DNA from: Nostoc sp. FACHB-280
Lineage (GTDB): Bacteria > Cyanobacteriota > Cyanobacteriia > Cyanobacteriales > Nostocaceae
Reading direction: 5' to 3'
Length of the DNA: 64,000 nucleotides
Assembly (NCBI RefSeq): GCF_014697615.1
Contig: NZ_JACJSD010000030.1
Location: forward strand, 20,521 to 84,520
Each line of letters opens with the position of its first letter. Position 1 is the stretch's first letter. Below the pieces are notes generated by a model, which worked only from the letters and a program-made list of their open reading frames with translations, was not told the origin of the DNA and did not search any database. A program made the position numbers and the translations under genes. Below, piece by piece: positions 33,204 through 44,100 of the stretch.

Positions 33204-34886
33204 ATGCTGACACTGGAAGAAGAAAAAATATCAGCCACCTCTTACGGCATTCTCAACACCAGCATCAAAGAAACGTTTACGTCCATTGACCGCTTCGAGT
33301 GGCAGGCGGTGGACGAAATATTGCAGATGCGTGATAATCAGCTTTACCGTGAAGCTGGCTATAAGAGTTTCGAGGAATACTGCCAAGCCGAATTATCAGC
33401 CTGGGGTGGCTACCGCAGAATCAATCAACTGCTGGGGGCTAAGAAAGTTAAAGACACAGCTGACGAGTTAGGTGAACACATCAAAAACGAACGCCAAGCT
33501 CGTTCACTGTTACGGTTAGTCAAGGAACCAGACAAGTTAAAACAAGCGGTTGCGATCGCACTTTCTGAAAACCCCTCCCCCAGCGAATCAGACTTTGCAT
33601 CTGCGGCGAACATTGTGGTTCCTCGACTTCCACGCCAAAAAACTCAGGAACCAGTGGTTCCTCAGATTCAGGAACCAATAGTTCACCAAACTCAGGAACC
33701 AATGGTTCCTAACGTGAACACAGTCACGGTTACGTCACCAACTCATCCAAGACACGGACAATCAGGAACCATCTCAGCCGACCCACCCAATCAAAGGCAG
33801 CAGATTGTCACGTTTGAGGATGGCAGCAGGGAACTGGTGAACAATGCGGATTTGAGTAATGGCGCAATTGAGTCATTTACCCCTGAGCGAACTTACCCAA
33901 AAGAATACGCCGAAGCGATCGCCGCACTCAAACAGCAGCATCAGCAAGAACTTGAACGACTGGAAAAGGATTTGAAAATTGGGTTACAGGCGGAAGCAAC
34001 GACCCAAGCCCAGGAACAAGTACAAGAACAACTGACCACCTTACAAAACCTGTTTCAGCAGCAGAAGAAAGAAAACATCCAGTTGCAGCATCGGCTTTTT
34101 GAGTTGGAAGGATTGAGGCAGTTAGAACTTGAAAACCAACGGTTACAAAAGCGTATTCAGGAACTAGAAAATGCTGTGCAAGAACGTCCGGCTCAGGAAT
34201 GGCGCAATACTCTTACTAAACAGGCAGCTAAGGCACTCAATAAGGAAGTTAAGCAAGCTCTAGAAAAAACTATTGATTTGCGATCGCTTGCCCAAGAACC
34301 ACCCAAAGAAAACGCTCAGGAGTGCTTGCGACTGATGGGTATTGCGTTGGGTAATCTGGCCAGTGCCATGAACAACACCCAAGCCCTGCAAGCAGCTGCA
34401 ATCATCCTCGGCAGTGAACCGACACCAATTGCGATCGCATATCGAGCCGAACAGCTACAGCTACTACCCCAAGCAGTAAGCGACATTCGGGCTGTACTTG
34501 CCAAGCCTGGGTGTAGCTGGTGGAACTATTTAGAAGTTGCTCAAGAGTACGAGGTAATCAAACAAGATTACTGGGCAGAACTAACCACCGAAGAGACAGA
34601 GCTAATCACTGCCCTTGAGAAAGCCGAATCTTCAGCAATTACGGAACCATTGGTTCCTGAAGAAGCCCCTGCCGAATCTGGTTCCTTTGCTGACGAAGTG
34701 ATTGGGCTTGGTTCTATCGTTGCCCACGCTGATATTTACTGCGCCCTATATAACGCCAAAGGTGAAGTCATCGAAGACATGGGCGAAGAAGTCTGGGTGG
34801 CTTGGGAGCATTGGAAAGACAAACCGAAAAAGACTGACCGTTACTTTAAGGATGAGTTGCGGTTCTGGCAGAGCAACGACCAGTAA
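33204..34886 (+). CDS. Large plasmid-type DNA-binding coiled-coil protein
   Basis: 560 aa. The N-terminal domain (~25-95: WQAVDEILQMRDNQLYREAGYKSFEEYCQAELSAWGGYRRINQLLGA) is of the type found in plasmid and phage regulators of Gram-positives and cyanobacteria. Proline/valine repeats of QEP(V/I/M)V follow (~155-178), then a KOW-like segment (~185-225), a long coiled coil (~235-345), and a C-terminal helical domain. The gene is divergent from the XRE regulator. Probably a replication or partition accessory. It carries GGAACC palindromes in its DNA. Confidence 0.72.
   Translation: MLTLEEEKISATSYGILNTSIKETFTSIDRFEWQAVDEILQMRDNQLYREAGYKSFEEYCQAELSAWGGYRRINQLLGAKKVKDTADELGEHIKNERQARSLLRLVKEPDKLKQAVAIALSENPSPSESDFASAANIVVPRLPRQKTQEPVVPQIQEPIVHQTQEPMVPNVNTVTVTSPTHPRHGQSGTISADPPNQRQQIVTFEDGSRELVNNADLSNGAIESFTPERTYPKEYAEAIAALKQQHQQELERLEKDLKIGLQAEATTQAQEQVQEQLTTLQNLFQQQKKENIQLQHRLFELEGLRQLELENQRLQKRIQELENAVQERPAQEWRNTLTKQAAKALNKEVKQALEKTIDLRSLAQEPPKENAQECLRLMGIALGNLASAMNNTQALQAAAIILGSEPTPIAIAYRAEQLQLLPQAVSDIRAVLAKPGCSWWNYLEVAQEYEVIKQDYWAELTTEETELITALEKAESSAITEPLVPEEAPAESGSFADEVIGLGSIVAHADIYCALYNAKGEVIEDMGEEVWVAWEHWKDKPKKTDRYFKDELRFWQSNDQ
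33647..33709. repeat. GGAACCANTGGTTCC palindromes inside the 33204 gene
   Basis: GGAACCAGTGGTTCC (33647), GGAACCAATAGTTC (33671) and GGAACCAATGGTTCC (33695) are spaced 24 bp. A further exact palindrome, GGAACCATTGGTTCC, is at 34643. They encode QEP-V-V repeats and also form perfect DNA dyads. They could be protein-binding sites or a simple coding repeat. Confidence 0.6.
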
Positions 34887-34971
34887 ATAAAACTCGCGCC
34901 ATTTTAAAAAAGCTGAATGCGGCATTGGAACTATGTCGCCTATCTTTTCATGCTTAAATTTAGGAGAAAAT

Positions 34972-36426
34972 ATGACTACAGCATTAAAGGCAATCAAAGG
35001 TGGCCAAAATAAAGGCAATCACAAACAAGCCACAGAGGAAAAACCAGTTCGACCCCACTGTAAAATCTCGATTGAGGATATCAACTGGGTAAGGCAGCAA
35101 CCGCCCTGTGTACAGCAGCTATGGTTGGACTCGGTTGCAGCAGAACAATTTGGCGGGTCTGCTCACAAGTTGGAAACCAATCTCACCTACAAGTCATTGC
35201 AGAAAGCGGGTGCAGCTTTGACGGCTCAAGGGTTGTTTCAGTATGAGGAAGTTTTTGGCCGTTTGCCTTCTGGTAGACCTGGGCTGATTGGCTACCGAGT
35301 CCGTAACCTGCACGGTTATTACAATCGCTTCTACTGGGAATCGTCCACATCAGGTGAAACTAATTCTGGTGACAAAAAAGCTGTCCAAACCGGGAAGGAA
35401 ATCAAACACACCGGGAGGAACCAAAACCAACCCGAAGTGAAACAAATCCAAGCCGATTTGGATCAATTCCAAAAGAATGGTCAAAAAAGCCAGGATTTGC
35501 AAGGCTTCCAGAAACCTAACAACGTTTCTAACAACTCTTTAACTACCTACCAACCACCCACTAAGGTGGTTGGTAAGGTAGTTAGTTCTTCCACGCAGAA
35601 CGAAAATTTGCATGGTGATGAGACGGCGATCGCACCCTTGGGGGGTGCGTCGCCTCAGACCCTTAAAAGCGTGGAAGAGAGGAAGGAAGAGTTACCTGCG
35701 GTAACGGACTGCACGACGCTGACGCTTGTAGAAGCTGTGCCGAGTCAATCCGCTTCGTTGTTAGAAAAGAAGGAAGAATTGGGTGTTGACCAGGAAATCA
35801 TTCATGAGGACAATTTTTCCACCGCGCCTGTCGCTGCAAATTTTGAAAATCTCAGTCAGCCTCAAAACCAAGCTCAACCGAGTCAATCCGCTTCGTTGTT
35901 AGAAAATAACCAAGAATTAGGTGATGAGCAGGCAACCAGTCATGAAGACAATTTTTCCGCCGCCCCTGCCGATTCAAATTTTAAAAACCTAAGTCAGCCC
36001 CAAAACCAAGCTCAACCGAGCCTGTCTGCTTCGTTGGTGGTAGAGAACCAGAATTGTAGTGATGATGCGATCATTCCTCATGAAGACACAGTTTCCGCCG
36101 CCCCTGCCATTCCAGAAAACAGCCATTCCGCCTCGCCCTCTCAGGAACCAAAAACCCATTCTGAAGGCGTTTGTGCTGTGGCGGCTGACTCAAACCCTGA
36201 AAAGTGGTCGTATGAGGCTGTCGTTGAGAGATCGAGAATACGACCCTGGCGTATGGAGAAGCTCAAGATGGCGGAACAATGGCGCGAAAATCCAGGGGAT
36301 GATTTTCTGATGGAGTGTTGGGCGGATGATCCAGCCTTGCGGATTGTGATCAAGAAACTGGTGATCAAGTGTCCGCAGTGGGGGTTGGTTGCAGTGGAAG
36401 GGGTGCTGGTGAAGTGGAATGAGTAA
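34972..36426 (+). CDS. Replication-initiator-like or plasmid DNA-binding protein with tandem repeats
   Basis: 484 aa from MTTALKAIKGG, with AGGAGA 5 nt upstream. The earlier ATG at 34933 lacks an RBS. Residues ~28-110 (ISIEDINWVRQQPPCVQQLWLD... LPSGRPGLIGYRVRNLHGYYNRFYWE) form a winged-helix-like domain. A long disordered region with three ~46-aa repeats (SASLL... HEDNFS.APA) follows. The C-terminal ~80 residues are a compact helical domain rich in Trp (WSYEAVVERSRIRPWRMEKLKMAEQW). Function inferred only from context. Confidence 0.65.
   Translation: MTTALKAIKGGQNKGNHKQATEEKPVRPHCKISIEDINWVRQQPPCVQQLWLDSVAAEQFGGSAHKLETNLTYKSLQKAGAALTAQGLFQYEEVFGRLPSGRPGLIGYRVRNLHGYYNRFYWESSTSGETNSGDKKAVQTGKEIKHTGRNQNQPEVKQIQADLDQFQKNGQKSQDLQGFQKPNNVSNNSLTTYQPPTKVVGKVVSSSTQNENLHGDETAIAPLGGASPQTLKSVEERKEELPAVTDCTTLTLVEAVPSQSASLLEKKEELGVDQEIIHEDNFSTAPVAANFENLSQPQNQAQPSQSASLLENNQELGDEQATSHEDNFSAAPADSNFKNLSQPQNQAQPSLSASLVVENQNCSDDAIIPHEDTVSAAPAIPENSHSASPSQEPKTHSEGVCAVAADSNPEKWSYEAVVERSRIRPWRMEKLKMAEQWRENPGDDFLMECWADDPALRIVIKKLVIKCPQWGLVAVEGVLVKWNE
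35740..36121 (+). repeat. 138-bp tandem coding repeat (2.8 copies)
   Basis: Copies start at 35740, 35878 and 36016 with CCGAG(T/C)C, exactly 138 bp apart. The first two are highly similar, and the third diverges and is cut short. In-frame duplication inside the disordered region of the 34972 gene. Confidence 0.85.
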
Positions 36427-36432
36427 CGAGTG

Positions 36433-36918
36433 CTATCGATTAGTCGCATATTGCAGTAGGCGTTCCCACTCCCAACGCCACGCAGTCTCTACCGTAATTT
36501 CTTTACCGTTGGTGAATTTAATGAACTCTGTGCCTTCATCATAAAAAACATCTGCAACGAGGCGATTGCGGACATCGTAACCCCACGTTTTGGCTGCTGC
36601 GTTCCACCATCTCTGCCCAGGTGATTCTAGATTTGGTAGTTCCAAATATTCATCACGCCATGCTTTTGGTTTCCATTGCTCTCGCAAGGCACTCACCAAA
36701 ATTGCGTTTGGGAAATATTGCTTTTCGTGCTTTTGTAGCCACAACACATAGTCAATTGTGCTTCTGAACGCATCCTCTAAACCGTAAGTACAGCCTTCTA
36801 AAGCGTTTTGAACTTCTTCGAGTGAAAAGTTAACACCAAGGCTGACTAACGCGCGTTCGTATTGCTTGAATATCTCGTATTCAACTGAGTCTTTTTCCCA
36901 GAACCACACAGTTAACAC
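36433..36918 (-). CDS. Hypothetical protein
   Basis: 161 aa, Trp- and Glu-rich, mostly helical (FKQYERALVSLGVNFSLEEVQNALEGCTYGLEDAFRSTIDYVLWLQKH). Not recognised. Convergent with the preceding gene and divergent from 36926. Confidence 0.6.
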   Translation of the reverse strand: MLTVWFWEKDSVEYEIFKQYERALVSLGVNFSLEEVQNALEGCTYGLEDAFRSTIDYVLWLQKHEKQYFPNAILVSALREQWKPKAWRDEYLELPNLESPGQRWWNAAAKTWGYDVRNRLVADVFYDEGTEFIKFTNGKEITVETAWRWEWERLLQYATNR

Positions 36919-36925
36919 ATCTCCT

Positions 36926-37309
36926 ATGCAGTTATTTTCGCTTTCTTATAGTTTAATGCTTGATGGAGATGCCCTGCTTGTACACCCCAGTTTCGGCTTA
37001 CTTAATGCAGAGATTCAATACACAGTCAGGTGGTGTTGGGAGAACGTACTGGGTGCGATCGCTTATCTCAAAGAAGCGATACGGACTTGGAAAGGGATCA
37101 AGTCACCAGAAGCCGTGTTTGTTGCTGCTTGCAAGGAGGGACGGAAGCCGGAATCTGCACAGGCTAAATCGGAGGCGATCGCTTGGTTTAATTGGGCAAG
37201 GAAAAACAGGATTGTGATTGCGATTTCGGGGGACACTGTGTACACGCCGGATGGTGAGGCGGTGACGTTGGCGGAGATGATGCGGCGGTGTCCGGTGGGA
37301 GGATTATAG
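36926..37309 (+). CDS. Truncated paralogue of the 57020 protein (C-terminal module only)
   Basis: 127 aa from MQLFSLSYSLMLDGD. From WENVLGAIAYLKEAI to the end (WFNWARKNRIVIAISGDTVYTPDGEAV... EMMRRCP) it aligns with the last ~90 residues of the 57020-57997 protein (WENVQGAITRVKDAI... WARRQRIVLAMSGNVVYTPDGAAV... EMMRRFP). The winged-helix N-terminal domain is absent. It may be a stand-alone module or the stump of a deleted gene. The start is uncertain. Confidence 0.55.
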   Translation: MQLFSLSYSLMLDGDALLVHPSFGLLNAEIQYTVRWCWENVLGAIAYLKEAIRTWKGIKSPEAVFVAACKEGRKPESAQAKSEAIAWFNWARKNRIVIAISGDTVYTPDGEAVTLAEMMRRCPVGGL

Positions 37310-38113
37310 ATGCGATTGCATTATTGAGAGTATAAATCTTAATAGCTTATGGGACTATGGTCTATCTTTACATGGGGAAGATTTGGAGGATTGGCTAGTG
37401 AGGCGATCGCTTTTCAGTTACAAAAATGTACTCGCCTAAACTCTACCATTGGCGATCGCTTCTCAGTTAAGAGAATGCTTAGACATTGCTTCACAAACTA
37501 ATAGAGTGTGTTGGTGTATTCAAAAGAAAGTATATATTACCACAAGTTAGCTTATTTAATTGTAAAAGTTATGAGTAGCGACTGCCTAATTGCTGGCATT
37601 TTATAGAAAACATACGGTAAAAGCTGCCATTATTATTTGTTAATTAGAGAAAAAATACTTAAATTTTCCCTTTATAAAAGATATAAATTTTACGTAAAAA
37701 TACTAGGTCGAGTTTGAAAACAGTGATATTATCTACTGGAATGCGCTTTAGCTCTCTTATAAATACATAAATAAGAGCATTTTGTTAATGTCAGCTATTT
37801 TCTATACCTAATTTTATTTTTGGATATAGATTTTAGGGCAGCTAATTGTTTCACAAATCGTAGTCAAGTATTATTTCTTAAGTATTGATTAATTTCCCAA
37901 TTCAACCTAAAAAAGCAAACTAATTACTATGAAATTAATAACATCATATTTATTAGCTTTAAAGTTCAGAAAGCAAAGAAAGTTAATTAGTAAAGCTTTG
38001 GGTTGGGTATTGAGAATACTATAAAAATACTTAAATCTCAAAGCTTTAAATATAATTTAATATTTTTTGTTGTTATCTTGAGTGTAAACAGAATAATTTA
38101 ATTGGTAAAAATC
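37310..38113. other. Long AT-rich intergenic region before the RTX gene
   Basis: About 800 bp, A/T-rich, with stop codons in all frames. Two HIP1-containing stretches (GCGATCGCTTTTCAGTTA and GCGATCGCTTCTCAGTTA) form an imperfect direct repeat at 37403-37475. It presumably carries the RTX promoter. No RNA gene recognised. Confidence 0.5.
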
Positions 38114-41100
38114 ATGAATCAATTACAACCAAACAACCTGGGAGAATGGCGTATTCAAGCAAATCCAAACAATATTCAATTAAGTCAAGCTATAAATAAA
38201 TTAAAAAATAATTTTATCCAAAGTGAAAATGGAGTTACTAGTCATGGTAAGACTTTAACCCAATTATTTAGCGAATACTTTTTAGATAATCCAAAAGTTA
38301 CAGATACAGCATTGATAGAAATGTCTCGTATAACAAGAGATGATTTTGCAAAACAGATATCTACAACATCGAATGATATTGCAAAAAAAAGATTTGATGA
38401 TTATGAAGATAATCCACTTCAAGTAATGACTGCTAGGTTTTTTGCTAACCTCATAGCAAAAAATCCTAATGAAGTAAATCAATTAACAACACAATTACTG
38501 GATGATAATGCGACAGTAGGACTTACTGGCCCAGGTGATGCCCTTCCTCAGATTCTTTGGCGACATGACATAAATGATCCACGCGGCCAAGGGACATTAC
38601 TACATGATGTTAGCGATATTTTGGATTATATCTTTAAAAGTATTTCTTTTAGAAGTAGAGTAGGTTCTGACTTTAATAATGTTAATAGTTTAAATAAAGC
38701 TTTGTGGGGTTATGAAGATTCCATAAGTTCAGCAATTTTAGGAATGTTTATTCCTGCAACTTTAGAGTATATCCAAGATTCTCTCGAAGCGGCTCCTGCT
38801 CAACCTGTCACTACTACAGGTATGCTCGGTTCTTATGTCGGAGGTAAAGTAGCTTCTTATTTTGTTGATGATACTTTTGCCAATCAATTACTAGCACAGT
38901 CTCTTGGTTCTACTGTTACAGGATGGGTAGGAGATACTGTTGAGCAGGTTTTAATAGATCCAAACTCCATAAGAGTTTTTTCTTTACCTAATCGCTTTGT
39001 TGGCAATCTTGTGTCTAACACTGTGGCTTTAGGTACTGGAGAAATAGCTGAAAATATCATTCAAGCATTAGAGATAGAAAATACTCTAGCTCAAATCGGT
39101 GTCAATACACTGACTCAAGCAATTGTTGACTATGCTTTCACTTCAGTAGCTGTAGAATACTTTCCAAACTTTGCTGCTAAGTATCTAGAAATAACAAACG
39201 TTAAAGAAATTACAAGTTTAAGTTTAGTTAGCTCTTATGTTAATTCTTTAGCCTCTTATGCTGGCTCAGAATTTTATAAAACTCTAGTTCGTTGGAATAT
39301 TATCGGCGAAGGTCAATTAAACCAAGGTTCAGCTATAGGCGGTTCATTACTTCCAACCCTTTCTAGCTTACTTGGTTTTACTTCTTTCACTGGCCCAATA
39401 GGAATACTCGTTGGCACAGTAATTGGGAGCTTAATAGGAGGAGTATTTGCAGATGAAGATTTTCCTCGTGCTGCGTATGTAGTAAATATTGTTGACGGTA
39501 AATTTGTCACCAAATTTGCATACGAGTTTGATGATGGAGTGGCTGACATTGCTCGTCAAATGGGTGAATCTGCTAAAGAAATTCTCAATTACTTAGCGGG
39601 GACTGTTGGTGGTCAACTGCTTTCTGTTGAGAATGTTTATTATGGTCATTACATAAAAGAATTAGTTTATCAATTACAAGATGATGCACCTGGTGGAAGT
39701 AGTTATCGTAGACGAGTAGGTTTTGGTGAAAATGCTCAAGCAGCGATTGAAGCAGGTGTAGTTTACCAACTTACTAAAACACAGATTGAAGGAGGCGATC
39801 GCTACATCAAACGTCTGTTTAATAATTATACTAATTCCCGCAGCAATTTAGACGATTTCAACGAGTTATTACAAATTGCTAAAGAATATGGCACTTACCT
39901 AGATAATCCTACTTTATATCAGGAATATATTAATAAACTGGCAGCCAACTCAATTCAAGATGCAGATAAAAGAATCACAGATTTGCAATCTCGTCCTTGG
40001 GATCGGTTTGTCCCCGAAGAACTTAATGATGCTCTCATCAAAGAGGTAGCGGCAAATCTTTCCCCGACAAGCATTAGACTTTCTTTAGAAGGAAATGATT
40101 TAATTATTAATGGAGAAAGGATTTATAATTGGTTGAAGATACAATCAGAAAATAAAATTCAATTTCTGCGCTTTGCTGATGGGAGTATTTATACAATTAA
40201 TATTGAGGAGAAGTATGCAGAAGGAATGCTTTTTAATAGTATTTCTGGTAAATTTGATATAGATTTATCTAGCATTCCTAAAGTTAAGCAAGCTACTCTC
40301 AAGCTATACGAGAAAGACCCTACAATTAAAGATTTTGGCTTAAATACTTTACCATCCCAAGTCAGTTTGTCACTCAGTGGCAATAATCTAATTATCAATG
40401 GCGAAATAATTGCTAATTGGTTGACTAATACAAACAACCGTTTAGAAATTTTGCGCTTTGCTGATGGAAGTCGCTTTAAAATAGTTGTTGAAAACAATAG
40501 CAAAGTTAAATTAGAGAATGAACTAGTCGCCAACTGGAAAACAGTCTTGGCGAAAGCAGCAGAATTTAACCTCAGTACACCGCAGTCTTCAGATCGTTAT
40601 AAAGGGAATAATGTCACTAAAATTCTTTATGGTAGCGGTGGTGTAGTTCAAGGAAGTGATAATAGTGACGATGTTTTGATTTCTTCTTCAGCAGCAGAAA
40701 CCCTCAAAGGTGGTAAAAGTGATGATGTTTATCGCTATAGTCTAGGAAGTGGTAAAGATATCATTGAAGATATTGGCGGAGTAGATGTTATTGAGTTTGA
40801 CAGTAATATTCAACTGTCCAATTTACAGCTACAACAAAGCGGCAGTAATTTAATTATTAACATCATCAATTCAAGTAATCCCACTGCACCAATTACAAAT
40901 CAATTAACCATCAAGAACTTTGCAACTAATAAAATTGAATTTATTCGGCTGGGGAATAACGAAGAATACTTTTTAGACAACACTAATGGACAATGGCAAT
41001 TAAAACCTACTAGTAGTGTTCAAACTTCCACTAGCAGTAACACTATAATTCAAGGGACTATCGGTGCTGATGTTCTTCGAGGTTTAGGAGAAAATGACAC

Positions 41101-44100
41101 CCTTTCAGGCGGTGCAGGAAATGATACTTATTTGTACTCTTTCGGTGATGGTTTAAACACAACCATTTATGACACAGGAGATTACGAAGGTAAAGTTAGA
41201 GATGGTGGCATAGATACCCTTGTCTTAGGAACAAACACGATCCACAGCTTAAAGTTACAAGATAAAGATTTAATCATCACTGTTTCTTACGTTCTCCCAT
41301 CATTGAATGCCAATGGTGGTAATAACGAAGCTCAACCTATCACAATTACAATCAAAAACTGGGTTGATGAGAATAGCAGAATTGAATTTATCCGCCTCGC
41401 CAATGGCAAAGATTTTTATCCTACTTTAGCGGCAGATGGTTCGGTTTCTTTACAACCAGTGTTAACTCAAGGAGAATCAACTTTAGATGTTCAGCTAGAT
41501 GTACCGGATAGTTATGCACTGAGTTCATACAAATTAGCAGTTGTTGATTTGTTTGGAAATGGACTTCAGTTAATTTCTGCTCAAGATTCCTTTGCCATGT
41601 CAGATTTAGATAATGATGGTTATCTAGAACAGACAGGATGGGTATCTCCTTCTGATGGGATATTAGTAATAGACCTAAATAATGATGGACGGATTACAGA
41701 ACTTAACGAGTTTATTTCCCTGACTGCTCAAACTAATGTGACTGCTATCAGTAGTTTAAACAGTAATGGCGATCGCTTACTCAATTATCAAGATACCAAC
41801 TTTGAAAAAATCCGAGTTTGGGTTGATGCCAATGGTAATCGTAAAGTAGAATTAGGCGAACTAGCAGCATTACATCGCTACGGCATTGAAGATGTTTCCC
41901 TAGCAAGTCAACAGAAAAACTTTGAAATTGCGGGAAATCTTGTCACTGCCTCAACTTATTTTACTCAACTAGGATATCAATTCAGAAAACGTTCTCAAAT
42001 TTTTGACGTTACCTTTGCTTATAATCCCAACGGCGTTAAATTAGAAACGCTACCAGGAGGGATTAACAAATTCAACTTTGAAAATAAACCCGATATTTTA
42101 ATTGCTGATGACACAGCAGGTAGTCTTGATTTAACAATTGACCCCACCATTACTTACTCTGTGACTGGAGGAAAGAATAACGATAAACTCACCATTTTGG
42201 CTAGTAACACTACAGGAGGAATCCTCAATGGTGGTGCGGGAGATGATACTCTCACAGGTGCAGGTGGTAGCGATATTATCAACGGTGGTAAAGGGAAAGA
42301 TGTCATCAAAGCTGGTGCGGGAGACGATACAATAACCGTTGATCAAGACGATATTCTTACGAGTTTAGATGGTGGCGAAGGTTTTGATATAGTTACCATT
42401 GACTCAGATGCTCGGTTCCATCTGATTCTCAATGATATTAATAATATTGAATCAATTATTGGCAATAAACTCAGCAATCAAATTACCTACAACGGCGTTA
42501 AAGCAATTCTGATTTCTGGTGATTTAGGTAATGACACAATTACAGGCGGAGAAGGGGACGACCAAATCGAAGGAGGAGAAGGTAAAGATAAGTTATCTGG
42601 AAATAAAGGCAAAGATTTATTACTTGGCGGATTAGATGATGATAGCCTCTACGGTGATCAAGGAGACGACCAACTATATGGACAGGAAGGAGATGATTTC
42701 CTAGATGGTGGAGATGGTAGCGATATCATAGATGGCGGTTTAGGAAATGACCAACTTAGTGGAGGTTTTAGCCAAAATAGTCAAAATACTTTTATATTTG
42801 GTCGTGGGTATGGAATTGATACTATTCTTGCAAACTACAATAATGGCTTAGATATCATTAGTTTTAAAACAGGTATTAGTCCATCAGATATTTTCTTCTG
42901 GCGTAACCCAAACCCAAGTTTCTATGCAGATAGAGATAATCTTTACTTAGGAATTAAAAATACTAACGACCGAATTATTATTCAAAGACAGTTTCCTGGT
43001 GGTTCTAATGGCATAGACCAGTTTGTATTTGCTGATGGCACAATCTGGACAAGAGAAAATATTCAAACTTGGTTACTGCAATCTACTAATGGCGATGATT
43101 ACTTAATCGGATATTCAGGAAACGATACGCTTGATGGTAGTGCAGGAAACGATTCCTTTGAAGGGGGTGCTGGTAACAACACATATATATTTGGTCGTGG
43201 CTATGGAGTTGATACTATTATTGAAAACTACAATACAGCTACAGATATTGTAAGCTTCAAAGCAGGTATTAGTCCATCAGATATCATCTTCTGGCGTAAA
43301 CCTACTAGCTTTCACGAAAGAGACAATCTATATATAGGTATCAAAAATACTAATGATCGTCTCATTATTCAAGGTCATTTCAAAAGTAATGCTAATGGCA
43401 TAGACCAGTTTGTATTTGCCGATGGCACAATTTGGACAAGAGAAAATATTCAAACTTGGTTACTGCAATCTACTAGTAATGATGATTACTTAATTGGAGA
43501 TCAAAGAAACGATACTCTTGATGGTGGTGCAGGTAATGATTCCTTTGAAGGTGGTGCTGGTAATAACACATATATATTTGGTCGCGGCTATGGAGTTGAC
43601 ACTGTTGTTGAAAACTCTAATACAGGTACAGATATAGTCAGTTTCAAAACAGGTATTATTCCCTCAGATATTATTTTTTATCGTAGAATTAATAGCTTTC
43701 ATGAAAAAGATAATCTATATATAGGTATCAAAAATACAAATGACCGCCTCATTATTCAAGGTCATTTTAAAGGAAATGCTTACGGCATAGACCAGTTTGT
43801 ATTTGTTAATGGCACAACTATAACCCGTTCAGATATTAACGCTCTGTCCTTACCAGAAAGTCTACCTGAAGACAACCTAGTAAGTGGAGATGGTAATGCC
43901 AATATTTTGGAAGATGCTACAGGTAATGATACTTTAGCTGGCAAAACGGGGAATGATACCTACATTTTTAAGCAAGGTTACGGACAAGATACTATCCAGG
44001 AAGAAAATTCAAATTCTAATTATTATGACATCGTTAAGTTTGGTGCAGGTTTAACGCCCCAAACAATGGAAATTGTTCGACAAGGTGACGATCTAATTTT

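Noticed and set aside
35740..36121. 138-bp repeats considered as iterons of a replication origin
   Set aside because: They are in-frame coding duplications in a disordered protein region and lack a DNA motif with symmetry.
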